Assembly: GCA_026874595.1 (NCBI GenBank)
Contig: CM049309.1
Location: 20,315,076 to 20,379,075, forward strand
DNA length: 64,000 nucleotides
DNA from: Sipunculus nudus
Taxonomy: Eukaryota > Annelida > Sipuncula > Golfingiida > Sipunculidae
Reading direction: 5' to 3'
Shown: positions 22,832 through 33,312 of the stretch, piece by piece
Numbering within the stretch: position 1 is the first letter of the stretch
Layout of the letters: every line of letters begins with the position of its first letter
Program-made: the position numbers and the translations under genes
Notes under the pieces: model-generated
The model's input: the letters and a program-made list of their open reading frames with translations, nothing else
Databases searched by the model: none
What the model was told of the DNA's origin: nothing

Positions 22832-23967
22832 TGTCACCCCTAACTTAACGTGAAAACTTTACAACGGATATATCCTATAAAACAATAGGATGGGTTAACG
22901 CTCGCCACTTGATTTCATTAATCAAGAAATTAGATCCCGGTCATTACAGGTGACATTTCCAGGTTCTTTTAAGGACGTGTATAAAAATACCAGACAATCA
23001 TACACCCAGATCAATAGAAACTATGAGACATCAGGTTAAATTCACAAATATAATTCAAGACAATACTTACAAAGACGTAGATGTAAGTGTGTGTGCGTTG
23101 ATGTGTCAATGCGACAGTCCTTCACATTAAAAATACAGGATATTTTTACTGAGTCCGTGGTTTGTATAAAAACCAATAAAGTCCAGTTCCTTCAGAGATC
23201 CCTGGTTACCGTTTTGTGTAGAATCTAGCGTATGGTTAGCAGCATATAGTCTTTCTGAGTTTAGCGATCTTCAACTGATCTTGCTTGTCAGCGACCCGGG
23301 TAGGATTACGTTCACATGAATGCAATAGCGCCCTTTGTTTACGTTGGGCTTAGAGTCCTTGACCTTGCTCGTGTAGCAATGGGTTCACGGCTTACAGCGG
23401 TTATGTTTCTAGGTCAAGCTGAACTAGGCCGGCAGGTGACAAAACGCGCTCTCTCTATATCGCCAATACGAAGCTCTTTCGGCAGCACGGCTGAGTTCTT
23501 ATGAGCTGGGTCCTTGCCTCATGCAGAAGCTTGCTTCTATGCCGTTCCTGGCGTTTCAATGTTCGTGCGTGCGTGCTGCCACCTCAAGCTTCAAGACCCA
23601 ACTGAAGGCAGCTTCCAGCGTCTCTCCCTGAACTCTGACGTCACAATCGTCGTCACAATACGGCGATCCGGTTCTCTGATTGGCTTATTTCTCAAGTGTC
23701 CCATATAAGGATATATGTGACCTAGTTTGACTGTTAGCGTCACCATGGCGACCCACATACCAAATGTAACAATTACACACGATGCGTGACACGGATAAAT
23801 CAGCTGATAGCCGATGGGATTCCATACAAGAATACACAATATATATATATACAATCAAGACCTGCCAACGCCTTAGGATGACGCTTCACGTCAATATCAA
23901 TAGAGAACTGACTTCGTTAAACTATGATACAAAACACCGTACTTATTGTCACCGATTTCTGGTGACA
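22832..23967 (-). repeat. LTR (3' LTR in element orientation)
   Basis: 1136 bp, TGTCACC...GGTGACA. It differs from its partner near 23206-23214 (two changes, CCCTGGTTACC against CTCTGGTTACT) and near 23927. Small open frames in it recur at the same offsets in the other LTR and are not genes. Confidence 0.97.
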
Positions 23968-23982
23968 TCACCCCCTCCTTTT
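23968..23982 (-). promoter_or_regulatory. Polypurine tract
   Basis: On the minus strand AAAAGGAGGGGGTGA abuts the 3' LTR. This is the expected plus-strand DNA primer site for reverse transcription. Confidence 0.8.
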
Positions 23983-24187
23983 AAGGAAAATACACAGTAT
24001 TTTCTCGATACATCGTGTCGTTCTATCTTACAGGGTCCAGCTAAACATATTTACATGTAGCAATACATAGCAATACATAAGGGTCATGTAACAAGTTGTC
24101 ATTAGTACATGCCCACGGTCTATGACACAGGGCAAAATCTTGTACATGTTTAGACTTAACTGGCTAAACATTATAGCTCATTACATC

Positions 24188-27100
24188 CTAACACTCAGGC
24201 AGTCTGCTAAGAAAATCAGGTCCATGGTTTAGTTTACCTGACACTGCTTCAATATCAAATCTAAACTCTTGTAGAACCAGTGCCCATCTCATTACTCTCT
24301 TATTAGCACATTTTGATTTGCTAATACACTTTAATGGTTTGTGGTCGGTCTGAATGGTGAACGGTCTACAAGCCAGGTACATCTCAAATTTCTGTACAGA
24401 CCATACAATTGCTAATGACTCTTTCTCAATGGTGGAGTAATTTCTCTCCCTGGGCAATAGTTTACGACTGGCATAAGCTACTGGGTGCATGATCCCCTCG
24501 TGTCTTTGCATCAGGATACAGCCAATACCCACATCAGATGCATCACATTTCAAATAAAATCGTTTACTGAAATCAGGTAGTTTCAGTATGGGAGGGTCTG
24601 ACAGTTTAGCCTTTAGAGAACAGTACGCGCTCTCGTGTACGGGTTTCCAGTCTAGTTTGTTAGGTTGACCTTTACGCGTTAGATCAGTCAGGGGCACCGC
24701 TATTTCCGCATAGTTTGGCACGAATTTTCGATAGTACCCTGTAAGACCTAGGAATGCTCGCAAAGCCTTCTTTGTCTTAGGTCTATCAGTGCTCTGTATT
24801 CTCTTGAGCAAAACTGGATTAGTGGCCAAGTTGCCCGTGCCTACCAGGTGTCCCAAAAACTCTAGGCTCTGGTAGCCTATGAAGGTTTTAGCTGGTTTAG
24901 CTGCTAAGTTTGCACATTCTAGTCTAACTAGCACTTCTCTAAGAGTTCTTAAGTGCTCGTCCCAAGTCTCTGCGTGTATTAACACGTCATCTACATAACA
25001 TACTACATTCGGCATGTCGCTGAACATTTTCCGCATCATGCGGGTGAAAACCGCTCCGGCAGTTACCAGGCCGAATGGCATAACCCTAAATTGGTAATGG
25101 CCATCGGGTGTAACAAAGGCCGTCTTATCCCTGGATTCCTCAGAAACAGGGATCTGCCAGTAACCTTTCGTCAGGTCAAGCTTTGTAAAATACTGGCTTT
25201 TCGCGACTTCGACAAAAAGTGTTTCTGGATCCGGCATGGGTTCAGGATCGAACACGACTGATTGGTTCAGCTTTCGGTAGTCTATCACGAATCTAGTCTT
25301 ACCGTCAGGTTTCATAAGCAGGATACAGGGGGACGCATAGCTAGAATCTGACTGTTCAATAATGCCTAAGTTTAACATTTCCTGGATTTCTGTTCGCATT
25401 GTCTCTCGCAGTTCAAAAGGCACCCTATAGGGCCTAGTTTTTACAGGTACATCAGATGAGAGTTTAATGCTACATTCTACAACGTTGGTAAGCTTGGGTA
25501 CATCTGTGAATACATCCCCATATTGCCTAAGCAGACTGAGTATTTCACGGCGCTGACACTTGCCTAGGTCAGCATTTACCTGAACATCTCGCTCAGTCTG
25601 GCGGCGCGCATACGACGGTAACGACATGTGGGCATCCTCATCAATCCCTTCTGGGTTTAACTCTCCGAACACGGGAGGCTCTGTTTCCCCGTCTACACCG
25701 TCAGGATCCTGTATAGAATCAGGTATGCCCTTGGCTACCGCTGCCAGAATATGCTGGGGCTCGTTTCTAGCATGGTACCGTTTCAGCATATTCACGTGGA
25801 AGGTTTTAACCTTATCGCCAATCTTAATCCGATAGTCTAAGTCCCCAACCCTGTTTACAATAGTATAGGGGCCTTTCCACTGTACCATTAATTTGTTCTG
25901 CTCCGTCGGGAGTAACAACAAAACTTCGTCTCCGGCCTCAAACCTGCGCGTGCATTTACCTCTATCATATAACAGTTTGTGTCTGTTCGCTGATTTGTTC
26001 AACGCCTCTCTAGCTAACGCGCATGTGTCGCTTAGTTTGTCTTGTAGGTCCAGGACGTATTGGTACGTGGTTTTAGTCTCGACGCTAGTATCTCGCTTGG
26101 TCCACAGATCCCTTAGAATCCGCATCGGTCCTCTAACGATCCTACCATAGAGCAACTCAAAGGGTGAGAACCCTGTGCTCTCATGTGGCGCTTCTCGGTA
26201 CGCAAAAAGCACGGCGCTGAGGTACCGATCCCAATCTCGCGGTCTTTCCTCGCACATCCGTTTCAACATTAACTTTAACGTTCCATTGAATCTCTCCACC
26301 ATTCCGTTGCACATAGGATGGTAAGGAGTAGTGGTGAGCTGTCTTACAGACAAAACACGGCTAACTTCTCGCATGAGGTCTGATGTAAATTGTGTTCCCA
26401 TGTCAGTAAGCACCTCTGACGGCACTCCTAACCGCGCATAAATATCAACTAGCGCATCAGCCACAGAGACTGTATCTATGTTCTTTAAAGCAACAGCCTC
26501 CGGATATCTAGTGGCATAATCCATAACGGTCAGAATATACCTGTGACCTCTCTCAGACGCTGGATGGATCGGCCCAACCAGATCCATCGAAATTCTACGC
26601 CAGGGCTCATCAATTAATGGCATCTGGCCTAACGTAGCTCCAGGCACCTTGCCTTTCGGTATGGTTTTCTGGCAAATGGGACAGGACTTGCAAAACTCAG
26701 CAATGTCATTATACATCCCTTTCCAGAAAAACAGAGTTCTCACGCGGTCGTGCGTTTTGTCTATGCCCTGATGGCCCGCCATAACAGCTTCGTGGCCCAT
26801 CCTCATTACGTCGTACCGTAACGTCTGAGGTACCACCACTCGAGATCCATCTTGATCTCCCCGTTTGTCACTCACAACCCGAACTAAATATCCGTCCTCA
26901 ATTCTAAACGGACTATCATTTCTAGCCTCTCTAGCTAGCCTCCAATACGGCGCTAAAGACCCATCCTCCTCCTGCGCCTTCAAAAATTCGGCCGGACTCA
27001 CATCGGCAACTGGGCTTGCAACATTCAAGCTACGCGTCGGTATCTGTTTCTCTCGTGCAGCGCTCCGTGTCTCCACCGCGGACGACACCTCCTTTTGTGA

Positions 27101-27400
27101 CTCTACACCGTCACACACTATGCCTGAGGACCGCTCAGACTTCCACGTCGGGTCCGGATCATACGGACCACGCGCTCCCGCTACGTTACCTAGCGCTAAA
27201 TCACATACAGCATCCCCGACCACCATTGCCTCGATAGTACCGACAAAGTACGCACAGTCCACATTAATCCTAGCCGTAGGAAATTGTCTTACAGACCCGT
27301 CGAACAACCTACACTCGACCTGGTGTCCGGTGAACTGATTCGGCTCCACGTACTGCCGAGGAACATCCCGAATCCCGCAGCACCCTCGCTGACTTACCAT
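24188..27400 (-). CDS. pol: Gypsy pol: protease C-part, integrase, RT, RNase H
   Basis: 1070 codons in one uninterrupted frame. Residues ~15-80 are the C-terminal part of the aspartic protease, ending in LALGNVAGAR. Integrase follows: zinc finger H203/H210/C240/C243; core D273 (SMDLVGP), D333 (LTDMGTQF) and E369 (NGMVERFNGTLK), giving the DD35E spacing; and a GPY/F module at W508-KGPY. RT spans ~640-830 with D742 (KLDLTKGYWQ) and the YVDD box at 802-805. RNase H ends the protein with D953, E994, D1019 and D1062 all present. All catalytic residues that I can check are intact. The frame overlaps gag by about 90 bp in the +1 phase, so translation from the Met at 27400 is unlikely in life; it needs a frameshift or is cut off by mutation within the protease. 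No chromodomain is seen. Confidence 0.95.
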   Translation of the reverse strand: MVSQRGCCGIRDVPRQYVEPNQFTGHQVECRLFDGSVRQFPTARINVDCAYFVGTIEAMVVGDAVCDLALGNVAGARGPYDPDPTWKSERSSGIVCDGVESQKEVSSAVETRSAAREKQIPTRSLNVASPVADVSPAEFLKAQEEDGSLAPYWRLAREARNDSPFRIEDGYLVRVVSDKRGDQDGSRVVVPQTLRYDVMRMGHEAVMAGHQGIDKTHDRVRTLFFWKGMYNDIAEFCKSCPICQKTIPKGKVPGATLGQMPLIDEPWRRISMDLVGPIHPASERGHRYILTVMDYATRYPEAVALKNIDTVSVADALVDIYARLGVPSEVLTDMGTQFTSDLMREVSRVLSVRQLTTTPYHPMCNGMVERFNGTLKLMLKRMCEERPRDWDRYLSAVLFAYREAPHESTGFSPFELLYGRIVRGPMRILRDLWTKRDTSVETKTTYQYVLDLQDKLSDTCALAREALNKSANRHKLLYDRGKCTRRFEAGDEVLLLLPTEQNKLMVQWKGPYTIVNRVGDLDYRIKIGDKVKTFHVNMLKRYHARNEPQHILAAVAKGIPDSIQDPDGVDGETEPPVFGELNPEGIDEDAHMSLPSYARRQTERDVQVNADLGKCQRREILSLLRQYGDVFTDVPKLTNVVECSIKLSSDVPVKTRPYRVPFELRETMRTEIQEMLNLGIIEQSDSSYASPCILLMKPDGKTRFVIDYRKLNQSVVFDPEPMPDPETLFVEVAKSQYFTKLDLTKGYWQIPVSEESRDKTAFVTPDGHYQFRVMPFGLVTAGAVFTRMMRKMFSDMPNVVCYVDDVLIHAETWDEHLRTLREVLVRLECANLAAKPAKTFIGYQSLEFLGHLVGTGNLATNPVLLKRIQSTDRPKTKKALRAFLGLTGYYRKFVPNYAEIAVPLTDLTRKGQPNKLDWKPVHESAYCSLKAKLSDPPILKLPDFSKRFYLKCDASDVGIGCILMQRHEGIMHPVAYASRKLLPRERNYSTIEKESLAIVWSVQKFEMYLACRPFTIQTDHKPLKCISKSKCANKRVMRWALVLQEFRFDIEAVSGKLNHGPDFLSRLPEC

Positions 27401-28619
27401 TCACCAGCCCTTCACACACAGGTAACGAGATTCTGCCTTCTGTCTGGGCAGCAAATCCTAACGACTGACTCGGACTCTCTACTTCCGGTTTCACCGCACC
27501 GACTGTCTCCGTTTCCGCCTCGACTACTGCCATTGACATAGTCTCCGGTTTCTGTTTTGGGTTATACGGGGGGCTAAAATTAGTCCTATACCTCTGCTGA
27601 TTGCCAGCAGCACGCCCCACTTGAGGGGAAGACCTAGGCCTCGACCGGGCACTAGTCTTACATTCCCGCGCCTTATGTCCCAGTTCATTACATAAATAAC
27701 ATCTGATGCCTCCTGATGGCTTAAATGTCTGACCGTCCGGACTGCGCTCAACCTCTCGCTTCTCTCTAGGCTGAGATACCGGTTGCGCTGGACGCGGCAC
27801 ATTATTGCCATAACGAGGACCTGCTGTAAGGCTGTGTACACCGTGAGCCTCCGTATAACTCTCGGCTAAGTCTACCATACTATCAAAGTCACGACACCGT
27901 CTCTCTTTCAAAAACATAGAGAGATCCCTACTACAGCAGTTTACGAACTGCTCACACATCAACAGGTTAACTACCCCGTCGTAGTCACCTCCGACCCCTG
28001 CCATCCCTATCCAATGGTCTAGGTATCCACTCAGTCTCACCGCAAACTGACTCGGCGTTTCGCCTCGCTCAGGCCTACAAGTCCGAAACTTGTGTCGATA
28101 ACCCTCTTCGGTCATTTGGTATCGCTTTAACAAGGCTATCTTTAACTTATCGTAATCCATGGCCTCACTAACCAATAACTGTGTGTAAGTCCCTAGCGCC
28201 TTACCCCGCAGTAACAGACTCAGGTGTAACGCCCAATTCTCCCTATCATAGCCTTGACATACAGCTAATCGTTCAAATCGCTCAAGAAACGCATCTAGCT
28301 GATCGTGAGCCTCATCAAAAGGTGGAAGCTGGATTTTCGGGAATACATCCCTACTTCTCTCTTCTTTAACCCCAGAGTCAGACTTTAACCTTAGAACCTC
28401 TAATTCGTGGGCTCTAGCCTCTCGCTCGCGCTCTATTTCCCGCTGCTCACGCTCTAATTCCCGCTCTAATTCCCGCTGTTCCTTCTCTATTTCACGTTGC
28501 CTAGCTCTTTCCTCGCGTTCCTCATCCGCACGCCGTCTAGCCTCAACATAATCTTGTAAAGCCTGGTCCTTAAGCCCCAAGGCCTGTCCGCATCTAACAA
28601 GTGACTCTAACGTTTCCAT
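27309..28619 (-). CDS. gag: Gypsy gag with SCAN-like region, CCHC knuckle and protease start
   Basis: 436 codons starting METLESLVRCG. Residues ~28-75 form a highly charged Glu/Arg helix (likely coiled coil). Residues ~92-260 are a retrotransposon Gag domain in which FVNCCSRDLSMFLKER resembles the SCAN domain; SCAN is known to derive from the gag of Gmr1-like elements. A zinc knuckle C307-x2-C310-x4-H315-x4-C320 packages RNA. The protease active site, DSG at 416-418, follows, and the frame stops 18 residues later. The rest of the protease lies in the pol frame, one base forward. Because the break falls inside the protease and not between domains, an indel in this copy is a simple explanation, but a programmed shift cannot be excluded. 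Confidence 0.92.
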   Translation of the reverse strand: METLESLVRCGQALGLKDQALQDYVEARRRADEEREERARQREIEKEQRELERELEREQREIEREREARAHELEVLRLKSDSGVKEERSRDVFPKIQLPPFDEAHDQLDAFLERFERLAVCQGYDRENWALHLSLLLRGKALGTYTQLLVSEAMDYDKLKIALLKRYQMTEEGYRHKFRTCRPERGETPSQFAVRLSGYLDHWIGMAGVGGDYDGVVNLLMCEQFVNCCSRDLSMFLKERRCRDFDSMVDLAESYTEAHGVHSLTAGPRYGNNVPRPAQPVSQPREKREVERSPDGQTFKPSGGIRCYLCNELGHKARECKTSARSRPRSSPQVGRAAGNQQRYRTNFSPPYNPKQKPETMSMAVVEAETETVGAVKPEVESPSQSLGFAAQTEGRISLPVCEGLVNGKSARVLRDSGCSSAVRGAESVHRTPGRV

Positions 28620-29319
28620 GGTAACGCTCTAACCTAGTAAGATTCCAGTATCTAGTAATATCCGCTCTAAAAAATCCGTAAATACGTACTGTTAAAGCCA
28701 ACCTAACGATCCGGCGGTATCCGTACAATAACACTACGGTAGCTCTACGCATCAAAATTCTACTTATACGGACGGACGGACGGAAGGTCGGACGAAGGGT
28801 CAGACGGATGGACGGATGGCTATCAAGATATCAATAAACACCATGCACCTATGATTACCATGCCAATCGGGAGGGGTAAACTTACCTGTCAAGAGACCCT
28901 ACCACGTGACCAATCACAAACTAGTGTAGAAAAAATTATACCAGGGCGTATCTAACAACATCAAAAATTTTCACTCTAATCTGGGTTTATATCAACCCAA
29001 TAATGATGTCCAGGTATCACTGAACTAGCATTACTCACAAAACATGCATGTGTTCTAGCCAAATCTACAAGGTATATGCCAATCCTGAAACAATGTTGTG
29101 CTTCAGGTAATATTCTCACTGAATAAATATTAACTCCTAACAGTGGGGTAATTTCATTGTGCAAGTATACACTACAACATCAGTTTGGTGTCATTTCCAA
29201 TTATTAATTCAGATCAACTCTAGTTTGAGTATATGAATGTCTGGTTTCAGTACTGTTTTCTCAGTTCAAAACTTCTGAAACTTACTGTAATTAGCCAGTT
29301 TTTTTAAGGCTAATTATAT
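28620..29319 (-). other. Gypsy 5' untranslated leader
   Basis: About 700 bp between the primer-binding site and gag. It contains a GGAC/GGAT-type simple repeat at 28769-28819 on the plus strand. No conserved coding frame is seen. Confidence 0.7.
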
Positions 29320-29335
29320 CCTGGCACGCTCGCCA
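29320..29335 (-). promoter_or_regulatory. Primer-binding site
   Basis: On the minus strand, five bases after the 5' LTR, TGGCGAGCGTGCCAGG begins with TGG, the complement of a tRNA CCA end. I cannot assign the primer tRNA from memory. Confidence 0.7.
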
Positions 29336-29340
29336 TACAA

Positions 29341-30476
29341 TGTCACCCCTAACTTAACGTGAAAACTTTACAACGGATATATCCTATAAAACAATAGGAT
29401 GGGTTAACGCTCGCCACTTGATTTCATTAATCAAGAAATTAGATCCCGGTCATTACAGGTGACATTTCCAGGTTCTTTTAAGGACGTGTATAAAAATACC
29501 AGACAATCATACACCCAGATCAATAGAAACTATGAGACATCAGGTTAAATTCACAAATATAATTCAAGACAATACTTACAAAGACGTAGATGTAAGTGTG
29601 TGTGCGTTGATGTGTCAATGCGACAGTCCTTCACATTAAAAATACAGGATATTTTTACTGAGTCCGTGGTTTGTATAAAAACCAATAAAGTCCAGTTCCT
29701 TCAGAGATCTCTGGTTACTGTTTTGTGTAGAATCTAGCGTATGGTTAGCAGCATATAGTCTTTCTGAGTTTAGCGATCTTCAACTGATCTTGCTTGTCAG
29801 CGACCCGGGTAGGATTACGTTCACATGAATGCAATAGCGCCCTTTGTTTACGTTGGGCTTAGAGTCCTTGACCTTGCTCGTGTAGCAATGGGTTCACGGC
29901 TTACAGCGGTTATGTTTCTAGGTCAAGCTGAACTAGGCCGGCAGGTGACAAAACGCGCTCTCTCTATATCGCCAATACGAAGCTCTTTCGGCAGCACGGC
30001 TGAGTTCTTATGAGCTGGGTCCTTGCCTCATGCAGAAGCTTGCTTCTATGCCGTTCCTGGCGTTTCAATGTTCGTGCGTGCGTGCTGCCACCTCAAGCTT
30101 CAAGACCCAACTGAAGGCAGCTTCCAGCGTCTCTCCCTGAACTCTGACGTCACAATCGTCGTCACAATACGGCGATCCGGTTCTCTGATTGGCTTATTTC
30201 TCAAGTGTCCCATATAAGGATATATGTGACCTAGTTTGACTGTTAGCGTCACCATGGCGACCCACATACCAAATGTAACAATTACACACGATGCGTGACA
30301 CGGATAAATCAGCTGATAGCCGATGGGATTCCATACAAGAATACACAATATATATATATACAATCAAGACCTGCCAACGCCTTAGGATGACGCTTCACGT
30401 CAATATCAATAGAGAACTGACTTCGTTTAACTATGATACAAAACACCGTACTTATTGTCACCGATTTCTGGTGACA
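29341..30476 (-). repeat. LTR (5' LTR in element orientation)
   Basis: 1136 bp and nearly identical to 22832-23967. In element orientation it should carry the promoter and the transcription start. The minus-strand (TA)n near 30350-30360 could include a TATA box, but I cannot single one out. Confidence 0.97.
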
Positions 30477-30481
30477 ATATA

Positions 30482-31680
30482 CGTTTGTCTACTAGATGGA
30501 GAATAAACGAGTCACCTATAAGTTCAGCAACAGCTGTGTCTGGCTCAACATTGTGCCGACTACACCAAACGTCAATTTACATGGGTGAGTCTCTATCAAC
30601 CCACTCTGCACCCACTGACCTGGCAAGGAATTTGCTCTTTGGCACATACCTTACTAGTATTTTTTAATGATATCGGACTGATATCAGAATGTCTAATTGT
30701 GAAACCTGTCAGGGACTGAAATAATTGCTGATTTATTTATCAGCTTCCAATGGACATACTGTACAAGTATTCCAACGTTGCAAATAAAAACATAAGAAAA
30801 ACTGTAATTTAATTGGTGCACAAATACTTCCTACTGCTGTGCCGAAATCTGAAAATGTGAATTGTTAACCTGGCTGAATAAAGTTGCAAAAATAACTTGA
30901 GCAACAGACTGAGTAGGAATAGAATGAAATCAGAACTGGAAAAACTACACTGCCAATTGTGATCCTGAAATTTCTTGTTCATTTTCTGATTATGCAACCA
31001 GAAATAGTGAGCCCTGTCCTGTTTAGAAACACATAAAAAAGAGAAAAATCGATGAGCTAACACAGTTGGATCCGGTGACTTCAGCAAAATCTGCAATAGA
31101 ACTTGCTGTTATTCTTTACATCGAACAGAAGAAACACATTGAAACTGAGTTATGCTGATAAAAAAGAAAACACGAAAGCCTAAAGTAATCAACCAAAAGC
31201 TTAAAAATATAAGAATACAATGCAAATTTTGCGGTGCAAGGTTAATATTTGTCAAGAAATCGACAACTGACTGACCATCCTGTTCCAAACCTCAAGCATA
31301 AAGCATGTCATGCAAAAGGACCTAAATTATCTCATTCATTGCAGTATGAGCCACAAATGTTTAATAAAGTGGCTCAGTGTGATCTGATTTAAAAGTAAAA
31401 TGAAGGAACTGAATGGGAAATTATGTGATCTGGAAAATTAGCTCACAACTGCAAATGACGATATTTTAAGTTTACAGACTCAATTTAATTCTTTTATTGA
31501 GACACGTACATCTAAAAAGGTCAACCATTCAATACAGCTGCACGTAAATCTTATTATGACTTTCTTGGTAGCGGTGTCAGCACAAAGAATATTGAATCTG
31601 GCACCACACACGCAATATATTTTAGTATAAAACTGTTCTTCAAAGATATCCCGGTGCTCTCTCTTTGCTGCTACCGTCTT
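30482..31680. other. Unassigned sequence, possible decayed coding DNA near 31.2-31.6 kb
   Basis: No long open frame. Around 31220-31260 the plus strand reads CKFCGARLIFVKK, a zinc-binding-like turn, and 31410-31500 reads like a short heptad-rich stretch, both broken by stops. This may be a dead transposon gene; the evidence is too weak to name it. Confidence 0.3.
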
Positions 31681-31689
31681 GTATGAATA

Positions 31690-31771
<82 letters not shown>

Positions 31772-31795
31772 AGTATAATGCAAACTTATCCCCAG
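31690..31795 (-). mobile_element. (TA)n-anchored 3' end fragment of LINE 'a' family, inverted
   Basis: A long TA tract (31690-31768) is followed by GTAAGTATAATGCAAACTT, the reverse complement of the AAGTTTGCATTATACTAC word that precedes (TA)n at the end of LINE 'a' (37637-37680). It is best read as the extreme 3' end of a minus-strand copy. Confidence 0.5.
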
Positions 31796-32230
31796 TTTTG
31801 GCGACGACACACTATAAGACTTCGTCTGTCATATATTTAACTTTCAGCTGTTCATGCCTTAGTCTGTTTCCAATTATCTTACAGTAAACCTAATTACTGC
31901 TATCCATTGTTTTCTCAAATGTATGCACGTGATCACTTCATCAGTTTAATCCATAGTAAATTAATTCTTTTCTGCTTCAGTTCTGTCTATAATATGCCAA
32001 TAATGTTCCCTAACATTTAGTTGACTTCACTCTGTCCTTGTTTAACACTAACTTCCACCGGAGTCCTGTTTTGTATTAAATTAATTAAATCCGTCCATAC
32101 CATGGTCTATGTAATTGATTTCCGCCTACTATCAAGTGTGTGAACTCCCATCCTGGGCCACAATCGGCTGTGCTTATCCTGCACCCAATTAATACACCAT
32201 AAGGCATTGTTTTAACTATTCAGGTTAGGG

Positions 32231-32250
32231 GATATATATATATATATATA

Positions 32251-32290
<40 letters not shown>
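32231..32290. repeat. (TA)n microsatellite
   Basis: About 60 bp of TA with one TTTT interruption. Confidence 0.9.
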
Positions 32291-32293
<3 letters not shown>

Positions 32294-32589
32294 TCTATAT
32301 ATGTATATATATACAATAATGGAGCACCATACCAATATATTGAATACATAAATATACGGTCACATGGCTCAATGGAAGAGCCGTGTTTCTGAGAGCTCCG
32401 GCAATTTTTGATTTAACATAACCTGAATGTCACTTGAGTTGTCGCTAAAGAGGTACAAATATGTTTTAAACTAGAAGTAAAACGGTGAAAAACTTGGAAA
32501 ATAATTGGTAAAATGAACAAATTTATTGAGAGAGAACCTGGGAGGTAGGGCTGTACGGAGGCCATGTCATGTGAGGAGGGTTTGGAAAC

Positions 32590-33312
32590 AATGTGGCCCT
32601 GAAAGGTCAAATTGATTTATTGACAATAGAGCACACAAACCTAAAGAAAACTGTAAATGTGCGAGAAACAGGTTTACAGTCGCTGGACAATACTATAGAA
32701 GAATACAAAGGCCAAGAGCAAAGACTTTCAAAGGAAGTACATATGTTACAGAAGCAGGTGAATGGTTTGCAAGAAAAAAACAAAATTTCAGAAATACACT
32801 TGGAAACCTTAGAAAAGAATTACAGGAAGAAACAAATGAACAAGAGCGATACATGAGGGATTGGAAATTGAGAATTATTTGTGTTGGGGAAGTAGAAAAG
32901 CTGAAAACTGTGTTAACACTGCTACAAGAATTATCGCTGAAAATAAACTGCTTTGGGACGCAAATGAAACATAGTTAAGGGATAATATTGGAATAGGACA
33001 CAGGACAGGCAGAAAAGGGCAAAGCCCAAGGCACATTTTTGTCTGTTTTCTCAGTCGACTGGTTGGAAACAGGTAATGATTAAAAGCAAGCAAAAACTTC
33101 AAGGAAACCAGACCCGTTTTGTTGAAGACTTGATTGCCGAGGATTGTCAAACGAAACAGAGGGCCTAACCGCAAATGACCGCAACATTCAATGACGGCTA
33201 GAGAGTCCGCTTTCGGCGGGCGAAACTCTATGTGAATGGGGAACCTGTTATCATCCAGGATCTTGCTAGCAACACAGCTGACACAACGGAGGTCGAGTAC
33301 CAGGTCAAATAA
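32590..33312 (+). pseudogene. LINE 'a' ORF1 (L1-type RNA-binding protein) remnant
   Basis: An 87-codon frame at 32593-32856 is a coiled coil (LQSLDNTIEEYKGQEQRL). Downstream, in changing frames, come GHRTGRKGQSPRHIF near 32990-33035, an RRM-like segment, and GRRNSM/YVNGE-like C-terminal words to about 33310. That order is the L1 ORF1p pattern (coiled coil, RRM, C-terminal domain). At least three frame breaks make it non-functional. Confidence 0.65.

Larger units (their letters stand above)
22832..30476 (-). mobile_element. Young Gmr1-like Ty3/gypsy LTR retrotransposon
   Basis: A 7645-bp element with two 1136-bp LTRs (22832-23967 and 29341-30476), each bounded by TGTCACC and GGTGACA, flanked by ATATA on both sides (22827-22831 and 30477-30481). 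It lies on the minus strand: 5' LTR, primer-binding site, gag, protease, integrase, reverse transcriptase, RNase H, polypurine tract, 3' LTR. Integrase before RT is the Ty1/copia order but the RT and integrase are Ty3/gypsy type, the hallmark of Gmr1-like elements. No envelope frame is present. I saw only about three base differences between the LTRs, so insertion was recent. Confidence 0.95.

Noticed and set aside
23316-23854. Open frames of 62, 64 and 87 codons that also appear at 29825-30363
   Set aside because: They lie inside the two LTRs and match only because the LTRs are copies; no domain.
26865-27338. 157-codon plus-strand frame within the gypsy element
   Set aside because: Antisense shadow of the intact pol gene; no domain of its own.
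22832-30476. Endogenous retrovirus with envelope
   Set aside because: RNase H is followed within about 200 bp by the polypurine tract and LTR; there is no room for an envelope gene.
32360-32400. tRNA-like word ATGGCTCAATGGAAGAGCC resembling a Pol III A box
   Set aside because: No B box at a suitable distance, no acceptor stem, and no second copy to support a SINE.
32593-32856. Independent coiled-coil protein
   Set aside because: Its downstream context in other frames contains L1 ORF1 RRM and C-terminal words, so it is a fragment of LINE 'a' ORF1.
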